From Candidatus Thioglobus autotrophicus (lineage in GTDB: Bacteria; Pseudomonadota; Gammaproteobacteria; PS1; Pseudothioglobaceae), in contig JAKUUR010000004.1 in NCBI GenBank assembly GCA_022448455.1, positions 29,608 through 93,607 of the forward strand: a stretch of DNA of 64,000 nucleotides. The letters are read 5' to 3'. The position numbers were made by a program, and so were the translations under genes. Below, piece after piece: positions 34,628 through 45,843 of the stretch; position 1 is the stretch's first letter; every line of letters begins with the position of its first letter. The notes below the pieces were generated by a model, which was not told where the DNA came from, did no database searches, and saw nothing but the letters and a program-made list of their open reading frames with translations.

Positions 34628-36137
34628 GTTTAAATATAATGGTGGCTTGAAATTGGAAAACCCATATCCAGTTGATGCAATTGACTTGATTCGAATACCT
34701 CTGCCAGACAAAGTAGTTTTACCTATGCAGCAGCGTATTGGAAATCAAGCGATACCAATCGTTAGTGTCGGTGAACGCGTTTTAACGGGTCAAATTGTAG
34801 CTACAATAGATGACCAGCGTTGTGCCCCTGTTCACGCTTCTATTTCAGGTACTGTTGTGGCCATTGACGAGCATGTGTACGCTCACAAGTCAGGACTCAA
34901 AGGGCTTTGTGTGACTATTGAATCTGATGGCAAGGATGAATGGGTTGATACCAGTATTGGTTGCACAGAGCATTACGAGGCTTGTACAGCTAATACAATC
35001 TATAACAAAATACGCGTTTCTGGGATTGTAGGAATGGGTGGTGCCGGCTTCCCTACACATACTAAAGTGAGATTGGCAGAAGGATGTCATACCTTGCTTG
35101 TGAATGCAACTGAATGTGAACCTGGTATTACCTGTGACGCAGCATTAATGCAGGCTTATCCTACTAAGGTAATCAGAGGTATCGAAGTCTTACTCCATAT
35201 TTGTCAAGCTGAACGTGCAATTATTGCTATCGAAGATGACAAACAGGATGCCATCGCAGCGCTCAATAAGTTTTGTAATAATGAAAACATCACTATTGAA
35301 GTGATGCCAACTAAATACACTTCAGGAGCCGAAAAATTACTACTTAAATCTCTTTTGGGAATTGAGGTTCCTACAGGAAAATTTGCATCTGACGTTGGTG
35401 TTCTTTGTCAGAATGTAGCTACTGTAGTTGCAATGTTTGATGCTGTGGTTGAGAATAGACCTTTAATTTCCCGTGCAGTGACTGTAGCAGGTAGTGCTGT
35501 AAAAGAGTCAAAAAATTTCCAAGTTAGGCTTGGGGCAAGTTACGACTACTTATTAAGTTTTGTTGATATTGTAGAAGGAAGTCACAAGATTAGTATGAAT
35601 GGCTTAATGATGGGAATTGAACTTGATAGTACTAATTATTCTGTCTCTAAAAATACCAATTGTGTTTTTATTGATCAGTTAGAGGAGAGTAAACCGACAA
35701 AAGAATGCATTCGATGTGGATTATGTAATACAGTTTGTCCAGTCGATTTACTACCTCAACAGCTCTATTGGTATTCTAAAAGTGAAAATATTGATAAAGC
35801 GATTGAATATAATCTTCTAGATTGTATCGAGTGCAATTGTTGTTCTTACGTCTGTCCAAGTTACATTCCTTTAGTGGATTATTACCAATACTCTAAATCA
35901 CTTTATAAACAACAAGTTAAAGAAAAGCAACAAACTGAGAGCGCTAGAGAGCGATACGAATTTCGCGAGTTGCGTCTAGAGAGAAACAAACGCGAGAGAG
36001 CGGAGATGATGGAAGCTAAGAAAATAGCCTTGAAAGAAAAAATGGCCAAAGATAAAGCGCACAAGGCAACAGTTGAAGCTGCCTTGGAGCGTGTTGACGC
36101 TGCTAAATCAGCTCACGGGTCTCAAGATGACGGTTAA
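34620..36137 (+). CDS. rnfC: Rnf complex NADH-dehydrogenase subunit RnfC
   Basis: The 505-residue protein shows the NADH/FMN-binding part ([15 protein letters not shown] near residue 140, then [13 protein letters not shown]), and two 4Fe-4S ferredoxin motifs ([17 protein letters not shown] and [18 protein letters not shown]). The C-terminal tail is a short charged Lys/Glu/Ala-rich helix, as in shorter RnfC forms. It overlaps rnfD by 11 bases. Confidence 0.95.
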   Translation: MLKFKYNGGLKLENPYPVDAIDLIRIPLPDKVVLPMQQRIGNQAIPIVSVGERVLTGQIVATIDDQRCAPVHASISGTVVAIDEHVYAHKSGLKGLCVTIESDGKDEWVDTSIGCTEHYEACTANTIYNKIRVSGIVGMGGAGFPTHTKVRLAEGCHTLLVNATECEPGITCDAALMQAYPTKVIRGIEVLLHICQAERAIIAIEDDKQDAIAALNKFCNNENITIEVMPTKYTSGAEKLLLKSLLGIEVPTGKFASDVGVLCQNVATVVAMFDAVVENRPLISRAVTVAGSAVKESKNFQVRLGASYDYLLSFVDIVEGSHKISMNGLMMGIELDSTNYSVSKNTNCVFIDQLEESKPTKECIRCGLCNTVCPVDLLPQQLYWYSKSENIDKAIEYNLLDCIECNCCSYVCPSYIPLVDYYQYSKSLYKQQVKEKQQTESARERYEFRELRLERNKRERAEMMEAKKIALKEKMAKDKAHKATVEAALERVDAAKSAHGSQDDG

Positions 36138-37071
36138 GTTACTCAACACCAATCAAATCATGCGTCAAGTTAGTTATGCTCTCGCATTAGGTGTTGGTGC
36201 ACAAGTATATTTTTTTGGTTCGTCAGTTCTTATCCAGATTTTTTTAGCTTGCATTACAGGTCTTATTACTGAGGCGCTCTTCTTGAGATTACGTGGTTCA
36301 GAAATTAAGCCTGAAATTGCTGATGGATCTGTCGTTTTGACAGCTATTTTGCTAGCTATTTCTATTCCCAGTATTGCACCCTGGTGGATCATAGTATTGG
36401 GTGTTTCATTTGCAGTTATTTTTGGCAAACAGATCTTCGGAGGTTTGGGCAATAATCCCTTTAATCCTGCAATGCTAGGTTATGCATTTTTACTAATCTC
36501 TTACCCAATGCAAATGACTCAGTGGCCAGCTGACTACATATCCATGGGTCAAGCTGCCGATGTGATATTTGGTTTGTCTAACATCGATGGTTTGACAGGA
36601 GCAACGAGTTTAGATCATGTGAAAACACAATTAACGATGGGCATTCCAATACAAGAGCTCGAGCTAAATTCCATCAGCCAACTATGGATCAATATTGGCT
36701 TTCTAATAGGAGGAATTTACCTACTTTTACGTAGAATAATTCTTTGGCAGATTCCTGTTTCATTACTATCAGGCGTAGTAGTGATGTCAACAGCTCTATA
36801 CCTAGTAGACTCTAATCAGTTTGCGTCATCACTCTTTCATCTTGTCAATGGGGCAACGATGTTGGCAGCATTTTTCATTGCCACGGATCCAGTAACTGCC
36901 AGTACGACACCGTCAGGTAGAATAATTTATGGCTTTTTGATTGGCATTTTGATTGTCATAATTAGGGTATTTGGTGGCTATCCAGATGCAGTTGCTTTTG
37001 CTGTACTTCTGTTAAATATCACCGTTCCTTTGATTGATTTTTATACGCAACCCAAAGTGTTTGGAAAATGA
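36127..37071 (+). CDS. rnfD: Rnf complex membrane subunit RnfD
   Basis: The protein is 314 residues from the ATG at 36127. A longer frame from a TTG at 36073 lies inside rnfC and does not fit the family start. It has about eight membrane segments, plus the flavinylation motif GLTGATSLDHVKTQ near residue 170, where a threonine carries FMN. NPFNPAMLGYAFLLISYP is also typical. It forms part of the membrane electron path. Confidence 0.94.
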   Translation: MTVKLLNTNQIMRQVSYALALGVGAQVYFFGSSVLIQIFLACITGLITEALFLRLRGSEIKPEIADGSVVLTAILLAISIPSIAPWWIIVLGVSFAVIFGKQIFGGLGNNPFNPAMLGYAFLLISYPMQMTQWPADYISMGQAADVIFGLSNIDGLTGATSLDHVKTQLTMGIPIQELELNSISQLWINIGFLIGGIYLLLRRIILWQIPVSLLSGVVVMSTALYLVDSNQFASSLFHLVNGATMLAAFFIATDPVTASTTPSGRIIYGFLIGILIVIIRVFGGYPDAVAFAVLLLNITVPLIDFYTQPKVFGK

Positions 37072-37661
37072 AGAACTCAACCATTATAAAGTCAGGCTTG
37101 CTGATGTTTATTTTTACTCTCGCTTGTGTTTTTATTGTTAGCCTTGCTGAAAAAAACACCAAAGACAGAATTGAAATAAATGAGCAGCAATTACTCATTA
37201 AGCGTCTTAATGAAATTGTCACTGAGTATGACAATCCGATTCTGAGTGAAAGCTTTGATCGGAATATTAACCTTCATGGAATAGAACAGACAGTCACAAT
37301 TTTCCCTGCGAAAAATAATAATAAAGTTTTTGCGCACCTTGTTGAACATACTTACCCTAATGGCTACAACGGCAATATCAGACTTCTAACTGGGATTAGT
37401 ATTGAAGGAGAATTATTGGGTGTTCGAGTAATTAACCATAAAGAAACACCAGGCCTAGGTGACAAAATAGAAACTCGCAAATCAGATTGGATTAAGAGTT
37501 TTACGGGACTTTCATTGAATCAACCTGAAAAATCCAAATGGAAAGTTAAGAGAGACGGTGGTTTCTTTGATCAATTTACTGGAGCCACTATTACTCCACG
37601 TGCAATTGTAACTGCCGCTTATCAAATACTAGATTACTTCGACAAGTATGAAATTAAGTGA
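37068..37661 (+). CDS. rnfG: Rnf complex subunit RnfG
   Basis: The 197-residue protein has one N-terminal membrane helix (residues 7-24) and a periplasmic domain with the covalent-FMN motif TGATITPRA near residue 170. ETPGLGDKIE is another family segment. Its start overlaps rnfD (ATGA). Downstream one would expect rnfE; instead queA starts inside the last codons of rnfG. Confidence 0.93.
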   Translation: MKNSTIIKSGLLMFIFTLACVFIVSLAEKNTKDRIEINEQQLLIKRLNEIVTEYDNPILSESFDRNINLHGIEQTVTIFPAKNNNKVFAHLVEHTYPNGYNGNIRLLTGISIEGELLGVRVINHKETPGLGDKIETRKSDWIKSFTGLSLNQPEKSKWKVKRDGGFFDQFTGATITPRAIVTAAYQILDYFDKYEIK

Positions 37662-38664
37662 TTTTGATTTTGATTTACCTAATTCATTAATTGCTCAATA
37701 TCCTAGTGAAAAGAGAACCGATTCGCGTTTATTAGTTGTACAAGACGATTTTATTAATACAACATTTTCTCAATTAGGTGAATTTCTTAAACCCAAAGAT
37801 TTATTAATTCTTAATGACACTAAGGTAATTCCTGCAAGACTTTTTGGACGCAAAGAGTCTGGTGGAAAGGTTGAAATACTAGTCGAACGACTGATTAATG
37901 ACTTTCAAGCTTTGGTGATGATTAAGGCAAGCAGGGCTCCAAAGATTGACAGTTATATAGTGCTAGAAAATGACAAAAGGGTGAGGGTATGTGATAAAGA
38001 TGCTGAACTGTATAAATTAAGCTTTGGTAGTAACTCTATTCTGACTTTGCTTAATGAAATTGGGCATGTTCCCCTTCCTCCTTATATTGAGCGAATTGAC
38101 GGAAAGGAGGACTTAATCCGTTATCAAACGGTTTATGCAAAAAATGATGGAGCTGTTGCTGCTCCAACAGCAGGACTTCATTTTGATGAACCATTACTTT
38201 CTAACCTAAATAGTTATGGGGTTAACCACGCATTTGTGACACTTCACGTGGGTGCGGGGACTTTTCAACCAGTGAAAGTTGAAGATATCAAAGATCATCA
38301 AATGCACAGTGAGTACTTTGAAGTTTGTCAGGAAACTGTTGATAAAATAGTAACTACAAAAGCAAATGGTGGTCGAATTGTCGCTGTCGGCACAACTGCT
38401 GTTAGAACACTGGAGTCAATTGCACTTCAAGGAAAGCTTTCCAGTGCAAAAGGGGATACGGATATATTTATTTATCCCGGATTTGAGTTTCGTTTGGTAG
38501 ATGCTATGATTACTAATTTTCATTTGCCAAAATCTTCTTTACTGATGTTGGTAAGCGCTTTTATTGGTATCGAGAAAATGTTTCAGATATACCAGTACGC
38601 TATCGAAGAAAAATATCGTTTTTTTAGTTACGGAGATGCGATGTTACTAGAAAAAAAACTATAG
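37648..38664 (+). CDS. queA: S-adenosylmethionine:tRNA ribosyltransferase-isomerase
   Basis: The 338-residue enzyme adds the epoxycyclopentane part of queuosine to tRNA. Typical segments are the start FDFDLPNSLIAQYPSEKR, DLLILNDTKVIPARL, GAVAAPTAGLHFD, and THFHLPKSSLLMLV-type NFHLPKSSLLMLVSAF. Length is normal. It overlaps rnfG by 14 bases and ends convergently with the MFS gene by a 6-base overlap. tgt, the usual neighbour, is absent here. Confidence 0.97.
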   Translation: MKLSDFDFDLPNSLIAQYPSEKRTDSRLLVVQDDFINTTFSQLGEFLKPKDLLILNDTKVIPARLFGRKESGGKVEILVERLINDFQALVMIKASRAPKIDSYIVLENDKRVRVCDKDAELYKLSFGSNSILTLLNEIGHVPLPPYIERIDGKEDLIRYQTVYAKNDGAVAAPTAGLHFDEPLLSNLNSYGVNHAFVTLHVGAGTFQPVKVEDIKDHQMHSEYFEVCQETVDKIVTTKANGGRIVAVGTTAVRTLESIALQGKLSSAKGDTDIFIYPGFEFRLVDAMITNFHLPKSSLLMLVSAFIGIEKMFQIYQYAIEEKYRFFSYGDAMLLEKKL

Positions 38665-39828
38665 AGACTTTGTTGAGAGATGTTTTGAGAGGGCGAAGAT
38701 TAGGAATGCCAATATTGGAAAGATTAAGAAACTGGTTTTGATTGATGTAGCCTGTGCAATAAACCCAATAAATAATGGACCTATAAGCATTCCACCATAC
38801 CCCAGTGTTGCGATGCTCGCTATTGCTGTGCCTTGAGGTATATTTTTGTCATTTGCTGCACGAGAAAAAGCTAACGGTATGATGACTGCGATACCTAACC
38901 CTATTAAACTAAAACCAATCACTAATGGAAGAAGAGATCCGAATGTAACTAAAATTATGGATCCTATCATAGCAACTAATCCAGAGTATTGGGCTGTCTT
39001 CGAAGGTCCGATGATAGATACAATTTTGTCACCCATCAATCTCATGGTAAACATACAAATAGAAAAAGCAGTAAAACCTAGAGCTGCACTACCATCGTCA
39101 ATGCTGGCAACGCTAATAAGAAAAATTGCGCTCCAGTCTGCTACAGCACCTTCACCCAATGAAGCAAAAAACGTTATAAAGGCTACGGTAAGTAAAGGCC
39201 CCCTAGGTATTGAAATAAATGGAACATTTTTGTCTCTTTGTCTTTTCTCAGATTGAAATGGAATTGTCAAAATACTAAGTGTAACCAAAAAAATCACAAT
39301 TGAGCTGATTGTAAAATGAGTCTTTACGCCTAGATTATAGGTAGCTAATAAAACACCAGAGCCTGCTCCAATTCCTGATCCAAGACTCCACATTGCGTGA
39401 AAGGATGACATTAAAGGTCGCTTATTTTTACGTTCTACTTCCGCAGCCCAGGCATTCATTGCAACGTCAATTCCTCCATGAATTCCTCCAAAAAATATTA
39501 TTGCAGCAATAAGCATCCAGATTGAGTTTGCATATGCGATGAAGATAAGGGTTAGTGGAAGAAATATACTACTAGCAAGCTTGGTCACAAATGCCGCACC
39601 ATAATGATCAGCAGCTCTTCCAAAAATAGAGAATGCAACAACAGCTGATAAGCCTGCTAAGAAAATTAATAATCCTAAAGAGGCTGGCGATAAATCATGA
39701 ATATTTGAAATTGCTGGAATACGTGACGCCCAAGTTCCAAATAAAGCACCATTAATAGCAAAAATCATTGAAACTGCAAATCTACTATTTCGAATTTTAG
39801 TCATGAATTTGTGGAACGTTAATGTCAT
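38659..39828 (-). CDS. Major facilitator superfamily transporter
   Basis: The 389-residue protein has about twelve hydrophobic segments. The first loop (FGTWASRIPAI) and GGIHGGIDVAMNAWAAEVERK resemble MFS members related to YbjJ/fucose-permease-like carriers. Substrate is unknown. It stands alone and ends within queA by 6 bases on the opposite strand. Confidence 0.8.
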   Translation of the reverse strand: MTLTFHKFMTKIRNSRFAVSMIFAINGALFGTWASRIPAISNIHDLSPASLGLLIFLAGLSAVVAFSIFGRAADHYGAAFVTKLASSIFLPLTLIFIAYANSIWMLIAAIIFFGGIHGGIDVAMNAWAAEVERKNKRPLMSSFHAMWSLGSGIGAGSGVLLATYNLGVKTHFTISSIVIFLVTLSILTIPFQSEKRQRDKNVPFISIPRGPLLTVAFITFFASLGEGAVADWSAIFLISVASIDDGSAALGFTAFSICMFTMRLMGDKIVSIIGPSKTAQYSGLVAMIGSIILVTFGSLLPLVIGFSLIGLGIAVIIPLAFSRAANDKNIPQGTAIASIATLGYGGMLIGPLFIGFIAQATSIKTSFLIFPILAFLIFALSKHLSTKSL

Positions 39829-39859
39829 TAATAATCATGTATGTTCCTAGTTATAAGTT

Positions 39860-40732
39860 CTAATTTGCTATAGTTTCAAGCAAGGTTTTGCCAATCATTG
39901 CTGGAGTTGGTGAAATACTTACACCAGCTTTTTCCAAAGATTTAATTTTGTTTTTAGCGCCTCCACTTCCACCACTTATGACTGCACCTGCGTGTCCCAT
40001 TCTTTTACCTTTTGGAGCCGTCAGTCCTGCGATGTAGGAAATAACTGGTTTAGATATGTTTGATGAAATATACTCTGCAGCCTCTTCTTCTGCACTTCCC
40101 CCAATTTCTCCTACCATTACAATCGATTGAGTATCTTTATCGTGTTCAAACAACTCAAGACAGTCTATGAAATTCATTCCATGTACAGGGTCTCCACCGA
40201 TACCGATACAAGTACTTTGACCTAACCCAGCAAGAGTGGTTTGAAAGACAGCCTCATAAGTCAATGTTCCTGAGCGTGAGACGATACCAACACTCCCGCT
40301 CTGATGAATATTGCCAGGCATAATGCCAAGTTTACACTCGTCTGGAGTTATTACACCAGGACAATTAGGACCAATCAATCTTGATTTACTGCCTTTAATT
40401 ATGGCTTTGATTTTAATCATATCTTGAACTGGAATACCTTCAGTAATACAAGTAATAACAGGCATTTCTGCTTCGATAGCCTCAACGATTGATGCAAATG
40501 CAAATCTAGGTGGAACGTAGATCATCGAGGCGTTAGCACCAACCTCCGTCATAGATTCCTTGACTGAATTAAAAACAGGCCTATCTAGGTGAGTCTGTCC
40601 GCCTTTCCCAGGAGTTACTCCACCGACTAATTGTGTGCCATATGTAATTGACTGTTGAGAATGAAATGTACCTTGTTTACCAGTGAATCCTTGACAAATA
40701 ACTTTTGTTTGTTTGTTAATCAGTACACTCAT
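39860..40732 (-). CDS. sucD: Succinyl-CoA synthetase alpha subunit
   Basis: The 290-residue protein carries the CoA-binding Rossmann domain ([13 protein letters not shown]) and the phosphohistidine segment [17 protein letters not shown] near residue 245. It works with SucC to interconvert succinyl-CoA and succinate with ATP/GTP. Its start overlaps the end of sucC by 4 bases, forming a two-gene operon. No 2-oxoglutarate dehydrogenase genes are next to it, unlike the sucABCD operon of heterotrophs. Confidence 0.97.
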   Translation of the reverse strand: MSVLINKQTKVICQGFTGKQGTFHSQQSITYGTQLVGGVTPGKGGQTHLDRPVFNSVKESMTEVGANASMIYVPPRFAFASIVEAIEAEMPVITCITEGIPVQDMIKIKAIIKGSKSRLIGPNCPGVITPDECKLGIMPGNIHQSGSVGIVSRSGTLTYEAVFQTTLAGLGQSTCIGIGGDPVHGMNFIDCLELFEHDKDTQSIVMVGEIGGSAEEEAAEYISSNISKPVISYIAGLTAPKGKRMGHAGAVISGGSGGAKNKIKSLEKAGVSISPTPAMIGKTLLETIAN

Positions 40733-41889
40733 TTTGCCATCTCCACAACTTGTTTGGCTGCCTGAGTTAAATCAGCCTCAGTCATAATGTTAAAGTCACT
40801 GTCATTTAAAATTTTGAGCCCCTTAGGAGCATTTGTGCCTTCAAGTCTAACAACAATTGGTAAAGTTAGACCTACCTTTTCTATCGCTTGTAGAATTCCC
40901 TCTGCAATTAAGTCACAGTGAACAATGCCACCAAAAATATTGACCAAAATTGCTTTCACATTTTGACCGCTCTGAATAATTTCAAACGCCTTTGCGACTC
41001 TTTCGGCTGTTGTACTGCCACCGACATCCAGAAAGTTGGCAGGAGAGCCACCGTGATATTCAATTAAATCCATTGTAGCCATGGCCAACCCTGCACCATT
41101 TACCATACACCCGACTGTTCCATCTAGGGAAATGTAATTGAGCTGGTATTCACTTGCGATTCTTTCTTTTTCGTCTTCCTGTTCAAAATCTCTTAGGTTA
41201 AGGATATCTTCATTACGATAGAGTGCATTGTCATCAAAATCAATTTTGCCATCAAGCGCAATAATTTCATTTTGTTTGGTGATGATTAATGGGTTGATTT
41301 CAATAAGATTGCCATCATAATTAGTAAAGATGGAGTAAAGACCGATTAAAGTTTTTGTAAATTGCTCCAGAAGTACTGAATCTAAATTGAGTTTTTTAGC
41401 AATATTTTGACATTCTTTTGTTGATAAGCTGCCTAAAGGATCGATCGCATGTTTAATAATTTTCTTTGGTGATTCAGAGGCAACTTGTTCAATATCCATG
41501 CCTCCTTCAGTAGACGCTAGGATAACGATTCTTTCTGTTGAACGATCAACTAATAAGCCTAAGTATAACTCTTTAAATATATCTTGACCCGCCTCAATAA
41601 TAACTTGATTGATGGGTTGTCCATCTTCATCAGTTTGCGGAGTCACTAGTTTTTTTCCTAATAGTTTTTGGCTTGCTTTCTCTGCATCTTCGATATTATT
41701 GCAGACTATAACGCCTCCACCTTTACCTCGACCACCTGCATGAACTTGAGCCTTCACCACCCATACATTGCCACCAAGTTTTTTACATGCAGATCGTGTT
41801 TCATTGCTATTAGAAATAACTTTTAAATCTGGAACTTTAATACCATTTTGTTTGAACAATGCTTTCGCTTGATATTCATGGATGTGCAT
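40729..41889 (-). CDS. sucC: Succinyl-CoA synthetase beta subunit
   Basis: The 386-residue ATP-grasp protein begins [20 protein letters not shown] and has [16 protein letters not shown] for nucleotide binding and [16 protein letters not shown] near the C terminus. It forms the catalytic beta subunit with SucD. The gene is divergent from efp, separated by 184 bases. Confidence 0.97.
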   Translation of the reverse strand: MHIHEYQAKALFKQNGIKVPDLKVISNSNETRSACKKLGGNVWVVKAQVHAGGRGKGGGVIVCNNIEDAEKASQKLLGKKLVTPQTDEDGQPINQVIIEAGQDIFKELYLGLLVDRSTERIVILASTEGGMDIEQVASESPKKIIKHAIDPLGSLSTKECQNIAKKLNLDSVLLEQFTKTLIGLYSIFTNYDGNLIEINPLIITKQNEIIALDGKIDFDDNALYRNEDILNLRDFEQEDEKERIASEYQLNYISLDGTVGCMVNGAGLAMATMDLIEYHGGSPANFLDVGGSTTAERVAKAFEIIQSGQNVKAILVNIFGGIVHCDLIAEGILQAIEKVGLTLPIVVRLEGTNAPKGLKILNDSDFNIMTEADLTQAAKQVVEMAK

Positions 41890-42073
41890 ATAATCTAAGG
41901 AAAATAAAGGTTAAAATATGTGGGGAAGCATTTTATCATTTTTGTGATGAAGCCTTTATTTTATTGACTTAATTGTTTACATTTTGAAATTCAATTTTTT
42001 TTATTTCACATAGTTAGGAAATTTAGATGAGGAAAAACCAGGAAGTGTATCAAGTCAAATTGAATTAAATAAT

Positions 42074-42634
42074 GTGAATTACAGTACGAGTCAATTTAAA
42101 AATGGTTTGAAATTAATGCTCGATGGCAACCCTTGCTCAATTATTAATAATGAATTCTTCAAGCCTGGTAAAGGGAAGGCATTTTATCGAGTAAAGTTTA
42201 AAGACCTGATTACTGGAAAGACTCTAGAAAAAACTTTTAAATCTGGTGAGTCTCTTGAAGCAGCTGACGTGATGGAGTTGGAGATGCAGTACTTATATAA
42301 CGATGGTGAAAGTTGGTATTTTATGGATCCCTCTTCTTTTGATCAGTTTGACTTGGGAGAGACGGCTTTGGGGAGTGTAATTAATTACTTAGTTGAACAG
42401 GACAACTGTATTGTGACTCTATGGAACAATAATCCAATTTCTGTTACACCCCTAAATCATGTAATTTTGGAGGTGGCTGATACTGACCCAGGTCTTAAAG
42501 GAGATACCGCAGGAACTGGAGGTAAGCCAGCAACGTTGAGTACAGGTGTTGTTGTCCAGGTTCCTTTATTCATCAGTATTGGAGACAAAGTTAAAGTTGA
42601 TACTCGTACCAACGAGTACTCAGGTCGCGCTTAG
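42074..42634 (+). CDS. efp: Elongation factor P
   Basis: The 186-residue protein relieves ribosome stalling at proline runs. Three beta-barrel domains are recognisable, and the loop KPGKGKAF holds the lysine (Lys33) that is beta-lysylated by EpmA/EpmB in gammaproteobacteria. It starts with GTG, since the nearby ATG at 42072 is out of frame and followed by TGA. C-terminal [10 protein letters not shown] is standard. Confidence 0.95.
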   Translation: MNYSTSQFKNGLKLMLDGNPCSIINNEFFKPGKGKAFYRVKFKDLITGKTLEKTFKSGESLEAADVMELEMQYLYNDGESWYFMDPSSFDQFDLGETALGSVINYLVEQDNCIVTLWNNNPISVTPLNHVILEVADTDPGLKGDTAGTGGKPATLSTGVVVQVPLFISIGDKVKVDTRTNEYSGRA

Positions 42635-42768
42635 GTTAATTCATGCGCCTAAGTGAAAGAGGGGGTGCTTTCCTGCTCTGGTGTTGCTATTGGAATGGAG
42701 AGATTATTTGCCGCAATAGGTTTATAATTAGTTTTAGCAGTGTTAAATAATAATTTACATAGCAGACA

Positions 42769-43218
42769 TTGAAAGCTCAAGAAAAACCTTTCTGGCAATC
42801 TAAGACGTTATCGCAAATGACTACTGAAGAATGGGAATCACTCTGTGATGGCTGTGGGCGCTGCTGTTTGTATAAGCTAAAAAATAAAGATTCTGGTGAT
42901 ATTTACTTTACAGATGTTGCTTGTCACTACTTGGATGAAGAAGATTGTACTTGTCAACATTATGAGGACCGTCAAAGTTATGTGCCTGATTGTTTAAGTA
43001 TTGAACCCAATTGGGGAGAAAAATTTAATTGGTTGCCCAGCACCTGTGCATATCGATTACTATACGAAGGTAAAGATTTGCCAGTTTGGCACCACTTAAT
43101 TAGTGGCGACAGAAATAGTGTTCATTTGGCTGGCATTTCAGTGCGAGGTCGTACTTACAGTGGTAATAAAGTTTCAAAAGATCAATTGTTTGAGCATGTG
43201 ATAACTTGGGTGGATTGA
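42769..43218 (+). CDS. YcgN-type YkgJ-family (UPF0260) cysteine cluster protein
   Basis: The 149-residue protein matches E. coli YcgN almost end to end: PFWQSKTL, WESLCDGCGRCCLYKL, an internal Cys set around CHYLDEEDCTCQHYEDR, and CAYRLLYEGKDLPVWH. The cysteines could bind an Fe-S or zinc centre; function is unknown. Start is a TTG at 42769, chosen because the only later ATG would remove the conserved PFWQSKTL block. It is followed directly by a DUF2914 gene. Confidence 0.88.
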   Translation: MKAQEKPFWQSKTLSQMTTEEWESLCDGCGRCCLYKLKNKDSGDIYFTDVACHYLDEEDCTCQHYEDRQSYVPDCLSIEPNWGEKFNWLPSTCAYRLLYEGKDLPVWHHLISGDRNSVHLAGISVRGRTYSGNKVSKDQLFEHVITWVD

Positions 43219-43614
43219 ATGAATAAAATCATCATATTAATTTTTGGCTTATTTCTTTCATTAACTGTTTTATCTGATGAATGGCCTCATGAAAATATAT
43301 CTAATGCGGTTTTTGCTTTAGATGTTGAGGACAGAGTTCCAATTAATATTGTTGAAGAGTCCGATAATTCTTTGGGTAAAATCTACTTTTTTACCAATAT
43401 CCGTAACCTCAGTGGTGAGCGTATAACTCATCGTTGGATTTACCAAGGTAGAGTCATGGCTGATGTTAGTTTCAATATTAATGGCCCGCGATGGCGTGTA
43501 TGGTCATCAAAAAACTTGTGGCATACTTGGATAGGTGAATGGAGAGTGGAAGTACTTACTGATGATGGCAGTATGCTTTACGAGAAAGTATTTAATTACA
43601 TGGATAAAGAATGA
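43219..43614 (+). CDS. DUF2914 family exported protein
   Basis: The 131-residue protein has a signal peptide (about residues 1-19, ending near TVLSDE) and a single DUF2914-like beta domain with [32 protein letters not shown] (in shorter blocks) and WTVEV-like [10 protein letters not shown]. Such domains are found in periplasmic proteins of unknown function. It lies 1 base after ycgN-like and overlaps argG by 4 bases, so it is probably co-transcribed with both. Confidence 0.75.
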   Translation: MNKIIILIFGLFLSLTVLSDEWPHENISNAVFALDVEDRVPINIVEESDNSLGKIYFFTNIRNLSGERITHRWIYQGRVMADVSFNINGPRWRVWSSKNLWHTWIGEWRVEVLTDDGSMLYEKVFNYMDKE

Positions 43615-44807
43615 ATAAAGTTGTATTGGCCTACTCGGGTGGATTGGACACTAGTATTATCGCAAAATGGCTACAAGAAACTTACAATTGCGAAGTTGTA
43701 ACATTTACTGCGGATATTGGTCAGGGTGAAGAGGTTGAGCCAGCTCGTGCTAAAGCTGAGGCGATGGGTATCAAGGAAATTTATATCGAGGATTTGCGTG
43801 AAGAGTTTGCGCGTGACTTTGTTTTTCCAATGTTCCGTGCTAATGCGGTTTACGAAGGTGAGTATTTATTAGGGACATCTATTGCTCGACCCCTCATTTC
43901 AAAGCGGTTGGTTGAGATTGCCAAGAAAGTTGGTGCTGACGCTATCTCTCATGGCGCTACCGGCAAAGGCAACGACCAAGTTAGACTTGAACTTAATGCC
44001 TATGCCATTAACCCTGATATTAAGGTGATTGCACCATGGCGTGAGTGGGATTTGTCTTCTCGTGAAAGTTTAATGAAGTATGCTGAAGAGCATAACATCG
44101 AAATCGATTACCAGAAGCAGTCCAAAAAGTCGCCGTATTCTATGGATGCTAACCTTTTGCATATCTCTTACGAAGGTGATATTTTGGAGGATCCATGGCA
44201 GGAGGCTGAAGATAATATGTGGCGCTGGACTGTGTCACCAGAGAAAGCTCCTGATAAGGCTGAGTATGTTGAAATTACATACGAAAAGGGTGACATCGTT
44301 GCCATTAACGGAGAAACTAAAACCCCTGCAGAAGTGATGGAAGATTTAAATAGTCGTGCTGGTGCTAATGGTGTGGGTCGCTTAGACCTCGTTGAAAATC
44401 GCTTTGTTGGTATGAAATCTAGAGGCTGTTATGAGACGCCAGCAGGGACGGTTATGTTGAAAGCTCATCGTGCTATTGAATCTCTTACCTTAGATAGAGA
44501 GGCAGCACATTTAAAGGACGAACTTATGCCAAAGTATGCCAAGCTTGTATATAACGGTTTCTGGTTTGCTCCAGAGCGTGAGATGATGCAAGCAGCGATT
44601 GATGCTAGTCAGGAAAATGTTAGTGGTATTGTTAGGGTTAAGCTTTACAAAGGCAATGTGTCTGTTGTCGGACGTAAATCAGACAATAGTTTATTTAGTG
44701 AAAAGTTAGCAACGTTTGAAGATGATCAAGGTGCTTATAATCAAAAAGATGCAGAAGGTTTTATCAAGCTCAATGCATTGCGTTTAAGACTCAAGTCCTT
44801 ACAGTAA
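43611..44807 (+). CDS. argG: Argininosuccinate synthase
   Basis: The 398-residue enzyme joins citrulline and aspartate in arginine synthesis. It begins with the PP-loop AYSGGLDTS and includes the conserved [12 protein letters not shown] and [11 protein letters not shown] segments. Length is typical. Its start overlaps the DUF2914 gene, and the YfcE-like phosphodiesterase follows by 2 bases. Confidence 0.98.
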   Translation: MNKVVLAYSGGLDTSIIAKWLQETYNCEVVTFTADIGQGEEVEPARAKAEAMGIKEIYIEDLREEFARDFVFPMFRANAVYEGEYLLGTSIARPLISKRLVEIAKKVGADAISHGATGKGNDQVRLELNAYAINPDIKVIAPWREWDLSSRESLMKYAEEHNIEIDYQKQSKKSPYSMDANLLHISYEGDILEDPWQEAEDNMWRWTVSPEKAPDKAEYVEITYEKGDIVAINGETKTPAEVMEDLNSRAGANGVGRLDLVENRFVGMKSRGCYETPAGTVMLKAHRAIESLTLDREAAHLKDELMPKYAKLVYNGFWFAPEREMMQAAIDASQENVSGIVRVKLYKGNVSVVGRKSDNSLFSEKLATFEDDQGAYNQKDAEGFIKLNALRLRLKSLQ

Positions 44808-44809
44808 GC

Positions 44810-45286
44810 ATGATAAAAATAGGTATTCTTTCAGATACACACGGATCAGTTCATCCACAGATTGTGGAACTCATGAATAACTGCGATTTTGCTCTTCATG
44901 CTGGTGATATAGTTGATATAGAAGTCTTACAAAAACTCAACCCGAAGCAAAGAATTGTTGCTGTGAGAGGGAATAATGATGCACACATGACTAACCTTGA
45001 GGATGTAGAGGTACTGGAATTACCAGGTGGAAAGATTGTTGTTGAGCATGGACATAAGCATGGTCACGAAAAACCCTGCCATGATTCACTGAGACGAGCA
45101 TACCCAGATGCCAAAGCTATTATTTATGGTCACACTCATAAACAGGTAATAGATAAGAAGAAAACACCCTGGGTAATTAACCCTGGTGCAGCAGGAAAAA
45201 CTCGGAATTACGATGGGGCAAAATGCTTGACACTTACTATTACAAACCAAAACGATTGGAATATAGAGTCTTTTATTTTTGACTAA
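44810..45286 (+). CDS. YfcE/MJ0936-type metallophosphodiesterase
   Basis: The 158-residue protein shows the calcineurin-like metal motifs in order: SDTHGS (near residue 8), HAGDIVD, RGNNDA, EHGHKHG and YGHTHK. E. coli YfcE hydrolyses phosphodiesters in vitro; the natural substrate is unknown. It follows argG by 2 bases and is probably in the same transcript. Confidence 0.9.
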   Translation: MIKIGILSDTHGSVHPQIVELMNNCDFALHAGDIVDIEVLQKLNPKQRIVAVRGNNDAHMTNLEDVEVLELPGGKIVVEHGHKHGHEKPCHDSLRRAYPDAKAIIYGHTHKQVIDKKKTPWVINPGAAGKTRNYDGAKCLTLTITNQNDWNIESFIFD

Positions 45287-45366
45287 TCTAGTTAAACGTT
45301 GTAATTACTTGTGGATCGAAAGAGGCTTGTTAAGACTATTTTCGGTCATCGATAGTTTTTAAAATA

Positions 45367-45843
45367 TTAACCTTCATTTACAGGCCCACCTGCAATAATT
45401 TCTTCCTCAGTAGCATCACGAATTGATAATACTTCAACTAAAAAAGTAATATCTTTTCCAGCAAGCGGGTGGTTTCCATCAACCGTTAACTTTTCATTCT
45501 CAATCTTCGTAACAATGAAATCTTTAGTTTCACCTTTGTCGTTTTTCGTGGTTACATTTGCACCAATGGCTCTATACTCTATCGGAACATTGTTAATATC
45601 ATCAGTAAAGGTTAGTTCTTCATGTCTTGGTCCAAAGGCTTCAGTACAGTTAAGAAGAGTTTCAACTTTATCACCTACAGACTTGCCTTCCAGAGCTTTT
45701 GTTACTTCATTAAATAAAAGTGAATTGTCGCCTTGTACATAACCTAATGGAGTGTCTACTTGTTCAATGATTTCACTGCTAGACTGATCTAAAATTTTGT
45801 AGGTTAATTCAACAAACTTATTTACTGTGATTGTCTTTTTCAT
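45367..45843 (-). CDS. SlyD-like FKBP-type peptidyl-prolyl isomerase
   Basis: The 158-residue protein has the FKBP/SlyD arrangement: DTPLGYVQGDNSLLFNEVTKALEGKSVGDK, written here as the PLGYVQGD and ALEGKSVGDK blocks, followed by an insert-in-flap domain and VDGNHPLAGKDITFLVEV. It lacks the His-rich nickel-binding tail of E. coli SlyD. It acts as a proline isomerase/chaperone in the cytoplasm. Single gene. Confidence 0.87.
   Translation of the reverse strand: MKKTITVNKFVELTYKILDQSSSEIIEQVDTPLGYVQGDNSLLFNEVTKALEGKSVGDKVETLLNCTEAFGPRHEELTFTDDINNVPIEYRAIGANVTTKNDKGETKDFIVTKIENEKLTVDGNHPLAGKDITFLVEVLSIRDATEEEIIAGGPVNEG

Noticed and set aside
36073-36126. TTG start for RnfD inside rnfC
   Set aside because: The extra 18 residues are rnfC sequence in another frame; the ATG at 36127 gives the family N terminus.
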